Made by a program: the position numbers and the translations under genes | Source: Apophysomyces variabilis | Lineage: Eukaryota > Mucoromycota > Mucoromycetes > Mucorales > Mucoraceae | Length of the DNA: 64,000 nucleotides | Direction of reading: 5' to 3' | Assembly: GCA_002749535.1 (NCBI GenBank) | Contig: MZZL01000409.1 | Coordinates: 1,671,527-1,735,526, forward strand | Notes under the pieces: generated by a model | The model's database searches: none | Seen by the model: the letters and a program-made list of their open reading frames with translations, nothing else | Told to the model about the DNA's origin: nothing | Shown here: positions 13,335-21,756 of the stretch, in pieces | How positions within the stretch are numbered: the stretch's first letter is position 1 | Layout of the letters: each line of letters begins with the position of its first letter

Positions 13335-13961
13335 GTTTAAAATTTGTTGGTTTTATTTTAAGGTCTCTATTTGAACACAGCGTCTGTGACAGACATATTT
13401 GCTCGAGACAGCTCAAAAAGAAAAAGGTGGAATAAAAACCCTGCGGATGAGGCAGGGAAAAGGTCGAAGGAGTGAGGCAAAAGGAATATGAGGGAATAAA
13501 GGAAAACATATAGTGAATTAGAAAGGAAACTAAAAAGGAAAAAAGAGGGAAGAAGAGGGAGTCAGCTTTGATGTGCCTAGCCTGGTTGAGGAGGGACAGT
13601 ATCGAGCCATTCCAGCAGGGCCTTTCCCGGATCTGGGTCATGGTATTGTCGCAGATTTGATCCCGGATGCTGGTGAGCGTCGAGTTCGGCAAGAATTGTG
13701 CATACAGTAGGCCATAATTTGCGGATCTGTTGGTGACGGGGGGCAGATCTGGGGATCGAATGCGGGAGGAGGTTGAGGCAGAAGGACATTGGATCGGCAG
13801 TCTGTTGGCGGGTAATGCCTAGGCGGTTATGCATACGGAGACAGTCAATGGCGTGTTTCTTGGTGAGGTTCACATAGCCACAGGTAATGCAGGCCTTTTT
13901 CTTGCCACCGGGGAGCCATGCTAGTCGCCAGCGGATACACCTGCTGCGATCTCGTCTCGTC

Positions 13962-14244
13962 ATGGGTAACCACAGAATCGGGTCTATGCATAGCGTGGGT
14001 CGGCATGCTGCTAGGGTCCGTGCGCCAGTAGGGGCCGATATTATCGTCGTATGTGTGTCGCGCAGGTATTGTCTGATTGTCGCTCGGAAAACCTTGGTCG
14101 AGGCTTCTTCTTGTGGTACCGGGATGCTTTGCCAGACGGGTGTGCGGCAGAGTTTGTTCCAGTGGGAGGTCGAGGAAGAGAGAAGTAAGGGCAGAAGTGT
14201 GGTGAGTAAGGCGTCCTCCGGAAGATGTCGGGCACGACGTAGGA
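13962..14244 (+). repeat. 283-bp direct repeat at left edge of N gap
   Basis: This 283-bp stretch recurs at 15021-15303, apparently base for base, on the other side of the N run. Perfect identity right up to both gap edges points to one locus placed twice by scaffolding, not to a biological duplication. Confidence 0.9.
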
Positions 14245-15020
14245 NNNNNNNNNNNNNNNNNNNNNNNNNNNNNNNNNNNNNNNNNNNNNNNNNNNNNNNN
14301 NNNNNNNNNNNNNNNNNNNNNNNNNNNNNNNNNNNNNNNNNNNNNNNNNNNNNNNNNNNNNNNNNNNNNNNNNNNNNNNNNNNNNNNNNNNNNNNNNNNN
14401 NNNNNNNNNNNNNNNNNNNNNNNNNNNNNNNNNNNNNNNNNNNNNNNNNNNNNNNNNNNNNNNNNNNNNNNNNNNNNNNNNNNNNNNNNNNNNNNNNNNN
14501 NNNNNNNNNNNNNNNNNNNNNNNNNNNNNNNNNNNNNNNNNNNNNNNNNNNNNNNNNNNNNNNNNNNNNNNNNNNNNNNNNNNNNNNNNNNNNNNNNNNN
14601 NNNNNNNNNNNNNNNNNNNNNNNNNNNNNNNNNNNNNNNNNNNNNNNNNNNNNNNNNNNNNNNNNNNNNNNNNNNNNNNNNNNNNNNNNNNNNNNNNNNN
14701 NNNNNNNNNNNNNNNNNNNNNNNNNNNNNNNNNNNNNNNNNNNNNNNNNNNNNNNNNNNNNNNNNNNNNNNNNNNNNNNNNNNNNNNNNNNNNNNNNNNN
14801 NNNNNNNNNNNNNNNNNNNNNNNNNNNNNNNNNNNNNNNNNNNNNNNNNNNNNNNNNNNNNNNNNNNNNNNNNNNNNNNNNNNNNNNNNNNNNNNNNNNN
14901 NNNNNNNNNNNNNNNNNNNNNNNNNNNNNNNNNNNNNNNNNNNNNNNNNNNNNNNNNNNNNNNNNNNNNNNNNNNNNNNNNNNNNNNNNNNNNNNNNNNN
15001 NNNNNNNNNNNNNNNNNNNN
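14245..15020. other. assembly gap (776 Ns)
   Basis: A run of Ns inside the LINE. Because its flanks are the same 283 bp, the most economical reading is a false gap between two overlapping contig ends. Confidence 0.97.
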
Positions 15021-15303
15021 ATGGGTAACCACAGAATCGGGTCTATGCATAGCGTGGGTCGGCATGCTGCTAGGGTCCGTGCGCCAGTAGGGGCCGATAT
15101 TATCGTCGTATGTGTGTCGCGCAGGTATTGTCTGATTGTCGCTCGGAAAACCTTGGTCGAGGCTTCTTCTTGTGGTACCGGGATGCTTTGCCAGACGGGT
15201 GTGCGGCAGAGTTTGTTCCAGTGGGAGGTCGAGGAAGAGAGAAGTAAGGGCAGAAGTGTGGTGAGTAAGGCGTCCTCCGGAAGATGTCGGGCACGACGTA
15301 GGA
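15021..15303 (+). repeat. 283-bp direct repeat at right edge of N gap
   Basis: Second copy of the sequence at 13962-14244; it begins at the first base after the gap. The offset between copies is 1059 bp, a multiple of three, which keeps the LINE frame open and hides the problem from ORF callers. Confidence 0.9.
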
Positions 15304-15687
15304 CTTTCGCTTGTAGAATGGCTGTTCGCTCTTGCATGCTAGGTAGCTTGGCCATGTGTCGCATCACTTTGGTTTCGGAGTGGGGATGGGCACCATAGAT
15401 CATACGAATACAAGTGTTCTGAGTACTTTCGAGTTCCTTCAGCTGAGTTTTAGTGAACGAGACAATTGCTAAACCATATTCCAACTTGGGCCGGATGAAT
15501 TGGGCATACAGCCTGCTGGCTAAGAGGTGTGAAAACCCGGAGGGGTTGAGGCCGATGTGGTTGAGAATGCGCATGCTGGTGAGTGCTGATGACGAATTTC
15601 GCGCGATCAATTGTTTAGCATCTAATCGGCCATGGTTGTTAATTGGGACACCAAGGTATGCGAACGAAGAGGCAGCTTGTAGCAAGG

Positions 15688-15751
15688 AAAAAAAAGTTGC
15701 TCCGTAGAGCTGTCCATCTCAGGAGATTAGTGTCATCCTTGTGCAGGGGCC

Positions 15752-15783
<32 letters not shown>

Positions 15784-15808
15784 ATATGTGACAGAGGCCC
15801 GAAGGCTT
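15688..15808 (-). ncRNA. U6 spliceosomal snRNA sequence (retrocopy fused to the LINE)
   Basis: The minus strand reads a nearly full U6 snRNA: the 5' stem-loop (GCCTTCGGGC), the ATTAAAATTGGAACGATAC segment, the ACAGAG box, the U4/U6 stem region GATTAGCATGGCCCCTGC, the AGC triad and the internal stem-loop through AAGGATGACAC. A divergent 3' tail follows and ends in T8 (15688-15695), the normal RNA polymerase III terminator or oligo-U end. The 5' end abuts the 17-bp target-site duplication and the T-tract runs directly into LINE coding sequence in the same orientation. That layout marks it as a reverse-transcribed copy. Whether it is transcribed is unknown: U6 needs upstream or downstream pol III elements, and I could not confirm them. 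The core catalytic bases appear unchanged. Confidence 0.85.
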
Positions 15809-15825
15809 GTCGCATGGCTTATTAC
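15809..15825 (+). repeat. 17-bp target-site duplication, right copy
   Basis: Identical to 13318-13334 (gtcgcatggcttattac). It directly precedes the U6 5' end when read on the minus strand. Confidence 0.88.
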
Positions 15826-16049
15826 TGTTTATTGCATAACAATTTGCTTTGTTTAGAGAAATAGTTTGCGTCAACTGGAAATGATATAGATAAAGGGCTT
15901 GTGAGAACATTGCTTCCCCAGGATAATAATTTCTTACTTACCCAGATTATATGCACAAGAAAAGGTTGGGCAAGGTGAAAAGTCCAGTAGTTAGAAAAAT
16001 GTGAATTTAAAAGTATTGAACTTACCGTTCGAGACGTATAAATCTAAAT

Positions 16050-16087
16050 CCTCGTTACGAGGAAACCACATTCGTAGTGGCGATATC
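16050..16087 (-). other. tandem small hairpins at the end of the Fanzor-like gene
   Basis: The palindrome cctcgttacgagg (16050-16062) spans the stop codon of the Fanzor-like frame. A second short stem, ccac-n7-gtgg (about 16066-16080), and the palindrome cgatatcg follow. TnpB and Fanzor guide RNAs often overlap or follow the 3' end of the nuclease gene and are hairpin-rich, so this is a candidate omega-RNA region. It is only an inference: such small stems also arise by chance in AT-rich DNA. Confidence 0.25.
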
Positions 16088-18735
16088 GTTTTTAGCCGGA
16101 CGGCAGAATTCTATGGGGCGACCTTGTCCGCGCCAAACCGAGTTTGCAATATAGAACATGTTTTTTGCCGAATTAATGTCCCGTTGCCATAGTGTACGGC
16201 AGTGTTTGCAAACTACTACACCATGGTGGGACACAGAATCGGATGTGGTGACTTTCTCCAGCCCTCTCTGAAGGCAGCTGTTGCACACTTGTAGATAAAC
16301 CATGAGGGTACATAGGAAGCAAAAGACAACAAACCTGAGACGTGTAAAATTCATCGACTGTTGTTGCAATCAATTCCCCTTTCCTTTCTCTTCTCTTTAG
16401 CATTTTCCAACAGGTGTTGACTAACGCAGCACGCTTGCCCTTTCTTGACGCATGTCCACTCGCACCAAACATTGCTGATCCGAATACAATTAATGGTATT
16501 TTTTTTGCTTGCTTGAAATGCCTTTGGATGCCATTTCTTTGTGCTTGGGTGCGGTTTATTTTGCGTTGATCTGATTCTAGATTCTTGTGGCCTAGGTTAG
16601 AAGATTTCGTTAATATCACTTATTTCAGTACTTTGCACTTAGTCTCTGACCCTGATCGCCATTTCAGCTTCTTTTGTTCTCGCCGTTTCAGAGTCTTTCT
16701 CTTCCTCTTTCGTCTATTCTTTCGAGTCTTTCTTCGCCGCTGCTTGCAGTACTTTTTTCCACCGTTGACTAACACATTAACGAGCTCTTCACGAGCACGT
16801 TGTACTCCCTGGTAATTGTGGAAACGTTTCTCAGCCATGTCGGGGCAAAGCACTCCACGAACTGATGATATTGCTCTGATGATGCTGTTTTACAACTCTC
16901 TAAACCAGTCTCGATACGAGTGATACCCGCCGCATCCTTCTGTTTTTCGAGTTGCTTCGCTCTCCGCGTAAAGTCAGTCATGGCATAATACTCTTTTGTC
17001 GACACACGGCGTACTTGATGCCTCTGTGAGCCATTACCGTATGCAGCTGTGTATATTTGATTCAACCCCGGATCCACGGCCCACGGTTCGAACCACTGCT
17101 CGACTTCATCAATGGTAAAGTCCTCGAGGTCAATTTCCGTTGCCAGCACCTTTTCCTTTTGTTTTCTTGCGAACACTAGATTTACTGCAAATCCATCAGA
17201 AAGAATTCTGCATGCGAAACGATGATTTCCATTCCCGGTAAAATCTCCCAAGCTGTACGTATATATTAACACAGAGTGAGTGTTTGAAATTAAAGGTAAC
17301 TATCGCTATTTCCCATACTTATTAAATCCGAAACGAGTAAGATCAAGCGCTTCAAAAAATACTCGTGGGTATTCGCTTGGCTGTGTGGGTTCTCGAATGG
17401 ATAACAGACTTGCCAAAAGTTTGGCGTTTATTGAAACAAAACGCCACTTGCAACTTGGTTTTGGTGAAATCGAGAAAAGACGAGGCAGAGTTGTATCACT
17501 AGAACTTTTTTCGGAAGCAGCAACGATCTTATGCTCTTCTTCATAGGAAGACAGGATGTATTTTAACGTTGGAATATACGCGCCAGGAGATGCCGATATG
17601 GCTTGCTGCGTTGCAGGCTTAGGCGTCAGTGCCTCTAAATCATCACAAATCTTATCGACAATAGCCACTAAAGACAAATCCGGTTCAATCAAATTAGGCC
17701 ATTGAGGGGATCCATCAGCGATGCATTCGAAGGCATATTCCCATGCAATATTTTGTATCTCAGTTTTATTCATATTCTATATACGATGAAACTTAGTTCA
17801 GATATAGCAAAACACGATACATACCGGAAACGCTACTGACAGCTTATGTTCAACAAATGAACGCACCCGAGTTTCGAAATTTTCGACTATATTGTTTGAA
17901 TAGCATGTGGCCAGCAATACACAAGCTTCTGACAATACATCAGATGATCTTAGTTGTGTGTTGGGCGCTTGTTGCATCTGAGGGTGCTTGTCACGAAATT
18001 CTCTCCACGAGCTGCTAAGGTCTGTTGGCATTTTATCGTTTTTAGTTGTCATTGACTTGTTGAGCACAAGTTGCGTGACCGAATAGAAGAAATTTTGAGT
18101 GAAACAGATGGGTGGGATTACTTGATGATCAAGTATATACTGGTTGACAAACAGTTGAGTTCTTGCAATCACCTCTCTCGTATATTGTGAAAGCTCTTGA
18201 ACTTTTCTTTGAAGCTGATCTCGATGTGCTTCAACGACAACGGAATGTAGAGGAGCTTTTCGAGTGAATGTTTCGAAACCTTTCCCGAGTTGATCTTCTA
18301 ATATCTCCTCGGTCGACTTAGTGTGTCGCAGGCAACTCTTCGCTCGGGTACTTCTGTGTTCAGTGGAACCACATGCAGGGCATGGATTTGCTATAAAGGC
18401 CGTATGACTGGAACTTGCTTGCTTACTCGCTCGACCCGTTTTCTTTGCTTTTTTGAGCGCCACACTCTGAACTTCTGGCTGGCGCGTCCGCTTAGTACCA
18501 GCTATTGGGCATACTTTAAGCGTGATACACTATATAGCAATGTGCATTGCAAACCTTTGACTTCTCTCATTGGACACAGTTTCGACTTCATGCTTTGATG
18601 CCCCCAGAGTCCACAAGAGTTACACTGAGACTGATTTGCTGAGATTGGTTGCTGTCAGTTAACTTTCTTTTATGAGGATGTGTACGTACCTTTTTTTAAC
18701 CTTTCCTCCTCTTGTAGCTGCTTCTGTAATTCCAT
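16055..18735 (-). pseudogene. Fanzor-type (eukaryotic TnpB-like) RNA-guided nuclease gene, probably broken once
   Basis: Fanzors are eukaryotic relatives of transposon TnpB and use a guide RNA to direct a RuvC-like nuclease. Joined exons show a Lys-rich start (18735), two zinc knuckles (CNSCGLWGHQSMKSKLC and CPACGSTEHRSTRAKSC), and a helical middle. Then come NHRFACRILSDGFAVNLVF, a RuvC-I block VDPGLNQIYTAAYG followed by VRRVSTKEYYAM, a very basic linker, IPLIVFGSAMFG, and VDEFYTS ahead of CNSC...CKHC. The last block is RuvC-III WQRDINSAKNM. Introns at 18639-18689, 18502-18554, 17777-17824 and 17253-17318 all splice in frame. An in-frame TAA at 16620 can be removed by a 48-nt intron with a CTAAC branch site. 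One break remains near 16835-16850: upstream QYHQFVECF and downstream DMAEKRFHNYQGVQRA are in different frames and about 15 residues seem missing. The catalytic Asp residues are present. No terminal repeats of a host transposon were found. Confidence 0.78.
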
Positions 18736-19320
18736 ATCAGCGGCTTTTTTTTTCCTTTTTCTTTTGGATGTAGTCTTTGCCTGTCAAGGCGGTCAGAGAC
18801 AACATGAAAAGAAACCAGATAAGCGAACGCATATAAAACGCAAAATCATCCATGATGGATTCAACTGTTAAAAGAAGAAATAACAAGGAAGAAAAGATGA
18901 TAACGCTCAGGTGTACTAATATTAAAACCATTTTTTTTCTTTGTAATGACAACATTTATCTTACAGGACAGTATAAACTAACAGTCGCCCAAGGACAGGT
19001 TTCACATAAGATTAGCAGATTATCATTGACCTTACCCAAGGCTAAAGTCAGATAAGGAACGATTTGCCCATCGATATGTTCATGATAGTTGTCTGTATAA
19101 TACCGCGCCTTGCATCGAAAGTTATGGATCATCCTCATATACTATTTCATCCATTACTTTTGCTATAGTCCGTTACAATTCATTGAATGTGCAATAGCAA
19201 TGGTTCTATAAGCGTGCTTACAAGCGACTCGCAACAAAATTTTCGATGGGCAATTAAAGTTCGAATTCGCAAGAATAAACGCGGTGCATACCGGAATTAC
19301 ACTGACGAATAGTTACCCAT
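18736..19320. other. upstream flank of the Fanzor-like gene
   Basis: Spacer between the nuclease gene and the MITE. Lys/Arg codons in frame just upstream of 18735 (KTTSKRKRKKKAAD) suggest the Fanzor start could lie further out behind another intron, but no ATG-bearing exon could be joined convincingly. No matching inverted repeat to the other side of the gene was seen. Confidence 0.4.
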
Positions 19321-19597
19321 GTGTTCTTTTAGTGGAGGCCGTAGGCCGATCACTTAACACCATTATCAGAAAATTGTGGATCCAGAGATCGTGTTACCAT
19401 CTTTCCTTATTTATTCGAGAAAAAAATAAAACCATATAGTGCTAAAGGAATAACCGTATCATCTGAAAGGAGAGAATGAGCGGAGAAAGCAAAGAAAGGA
19501 AAAGGAGAAAGGGGGGAGGGAAGGGACAATCTCTGGATCCACTATCCTCAGATAATGGTGTTAAGTGATCGGCCTACGGCCTCCACTAAAAGAACAC
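19321..19597. mobile_element. 277-bp MITE with about 73-bp terminal inverted repeats
   Basis: The first 47 bases (gtgttcttttagtggaggcc onward) are the exact reverse complement of the last 47, and similarity continues, with mismatches, for about 26 more. The centre is A/G-rich with no coding capacity. It is flanked by AT on both sides. Removing the element plus one AT rebuilds a continuous copy of the surrounding repeat, as judged against its relative near 20.4 kb. It must have been mobilised in trans; the superfamily is not clear from the ends. Confidence 0.85.
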
Positions 19598-19598
19598 A

Positions 19599-20447
19599 TG
19601 AATTATATTTCACGCTACTCGAATGAATTTTGCGTCCACTGGAGGATCAAGTTGATGTAAGTAAAATGTACTGCCGGCATAAATCACTCGCTAATGACGC
19701 ATATTGTCTTATCCTTTAGCGCAAACTTGGTTCTTTCATCGACGCAGAATTTGTTTCAAAGTGGCGCAAAATATAATTCAATAAACTGTAGATCCTGAAA
19801 GTGCATCTCTCTGAATACCATGCATACCTAGATATTGCTCGTACAGCGCGTAAACCCTTGGCAGAAGGTAACCTCTTGCTGTACATACAGATATTGGACT
19901 CTATCTAAGTGTAAATATTGCATTGCTTGAAAGTGAAATGCCGCTATTGTGAGAAATCGAATGTTGCATTTTCATCAAAAGTTCGTCATATAAGCTTTGG
20001 CGATTGTCAAGTGACTCGGCGTTTTGTTCCGTGCTTATCAATACTATACTAAGTTCTATAACAAGCATTCAGTCTTTGTATAAAGGCCTAAAAGCCACTA
20101 TTGTCGATGATTTTCATCACTTCACAGTACTGAACAATTAAGCCTGAAGGCTGCTAGTGCGACAAGTACAAAAGAGGATTCACCAAAAACATGAAGAAGG
20201 CTTTTACGGCTACTACTTGGCAAGTGTCAGTAAACTTATCTGCCAATTGAAATTGATGTTTATTGGATAACATTTCGCGCTATTCTGAAATAAATTTTGC
20301 GTCCATCAAAAGATCCAACTTAGCGCTAAAAGAAGTAGATATGCGTCCTTATTATGTACGTTATGCGGGAACTACATTTTAATTAACCTCAACTTGATTC
20401 TCCAGTGGACACAAACTTCATTCGAATAGCTTGAAATATAATTCATG
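19599..20447. repeat. four-copy degenerate foldback repeat cluster
   Basis: A roughly 55-bp unit with core tgaattatatttcacgctac...ttttgcgtccactggagg occurs four times: forward near 19599-19655, inverted near 19735-19790, forward near 20265-20320 and inverted near 20385-20447. The copies differ at many positions, so they are older than the MITE inserted at the edge of the first. Their alternation suggests two decayed foldback elements or one element with subterminal repeats. No transposase is recognisable. Confidence 0.65.
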
Positions 20448-21756
20448 GTTGGTAAGTGGTAATGATATGATATCTTCTTACTTACTCCCGGAGGGTAATT
20501 CCAACACACATGGGTTGGGTACCGCGGCGCACCAAATCCACAGTGGCCAACGGTATTCGATTGTTCAAAAAATACAAGTAAAAACTTGCTAAATGGAAAA
20601 GCCACCAGGAGCTACAAAGCGATATCGTTCATACAGTGTAAGATGGCAGGTAAAAACAGGGAAGCACAGAGAGATACAGCACCAACCCAAACCTGTATGG
20701 AAGAGACAATCTTTCAAGGCCCAGGCACACATATTCACTTGTAGCTTTTATTGATGGGTCGTCAGCAAGGTACTTATAATACAAACATCCATTTGCATAC
20801 ATTGACAGTCTATAGCGCAAAAATGCATTCATATGGAACAGAAGTAGGAAATGGAATAAAAACCGGATATTCTCACTCAAGTATCACTTATCATCGACCA
20901 GCTTATGTATAGCTTAAACCGACGCGGACATCTTCCTCTGCTAATGTAAGTTGCGAAAGTAGAGCAGCAGTGCTCAACCCATCTGTTCTTCTCGTTCTGC
21001 TCCATCGGATTAATATCATCAATAAAGCAATAAGATAATGCTATCCTATTATTATCTTAGACTTGACCAGTGTTTGAACTATGCACAGTAAAAACGGGGT
21101 TTTTTCTTTCAACCTTGAGTATTCTGTTTCCTCAATATTCTAGCGTGGAATTTGTCACTCAGTGCAAAGCTATTATGCTCGCTGGCGCAGATCAACTTGC
21201 AAAATACTGTATTTACCTAGCTTATACGCTTAGTGAGGGGTAACTAGATACGGTGTTGTCAAGGTCTCTGAACAGGTTCGTAGAATTCCGCTTGATCTAT
21301 TGGGATACAGAGCTTGCTCCCTACTGATTTGTCGTACCTAAAATTTCTTAATGAACGATATCCAAAATCAATTATGGGAGCGAACAGTAAATTTACATTC
21401 AATCATTGATTGCTGTGTGAAACAAAGGAAAAGAGGTCTCTGAGGGTCCCTCAAAGTACGGTGTATCTATGCATCGAAGTTAAGACTATCATGTCAGTAT
21501 TGCACCGACGATCACTGTATACTCTTTTGGAACACGTATACATAAAACTTATCCAATATGTCAAAATAGTTATAATTCTGCAAAGAAAATACATCTGATA
21601 TACAGGATACTGTGTTTATTAGATTGGTTGCGTGATTTGCTCTCGTCTTGCGTTCAGTGGAAACCTTGAAAATGTGGTGTACCTAAGGGAACAAAAGGAG
21701 TCAGTTCTTCAATTTTGTGCGGAGTCGTCTTCTCTCGTCTTGCCTTCCATGGAATC
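20448..21756. other. gene-free stretch
   Basis: Short frames on both strands (for example minus 20629-20880) show no recognisable motifs. The right end should contain the promoter of the Ser/Asp-rich gene. No tRNA or clear repeat was seen. Confidence 0.45.

Larger units (their letters stand above)
13577..15685 (-). pseudogene. LINE ORF2 C-terminal fragment
   Basis: The coding remnant within the LINE. It has no own start: the frame opens directly after the U6 T-tract junction, so no intact reverse transcriptase can be made. The last coding block ends LEWLDTVPPQPG before the stop at 13577-13579. Residues corresponding to 14245-15020 are unknown because of Ns and are probably not real sequence. 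Confidence 0.82.
13335..15687 (-). mobile_element. 5'-truncated non-LTR (LINE) retrotransposon
   Basis: The minus-strand frame (15685 to 13577) encodes the C-terminal end of a LINE ORF2. It has the thumb-like block ASSFAYLGVPINNHGRLDAK, the YAQFIRPKLEYGLAIVSFTK segment typical of non-LTR reverse transcriptases, and a Cys/His motif CITCGYVNLTKKHAIDCLRM near the C-terminus. The catalytic YADD-containing part and the endonuclease are missing, so the copy is truncated at its 5' end. A pyrimidine-rich 3' UTR of about 240 nt follows the stop and ends A-rich just before the target-site duplication. The frame stays open through the N gap only because the gap and duplicated flank total a multiple of three. 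As drawn it is 702 codons; collapsing the duplicate would leave about 349. Confidence 0.88.

Noticed and set aside
13887..15398. Plus-strand 503-codon frame through the N gap
   Set aside because: Antisense of the LINE and held open only by Ns.
15688..15808. U6 as an ordinary U6 gene that a LINE later entered at its T-tract
   Set aside because: In that case the target duplication would flank only the LINE. Here it lies at the U6 5' end and the LINE 3' end, so U6 and LINE were inserted together.
16616..16625. In-frame TAA as proof that the Fanzor gene is dead
   Set aside because: It lies in a plausible 48-nt intron (GTACTG...CTAAC...CACAAG) whose removal keeps the frame. The stronger evidence of damage is the frame break near 16840.
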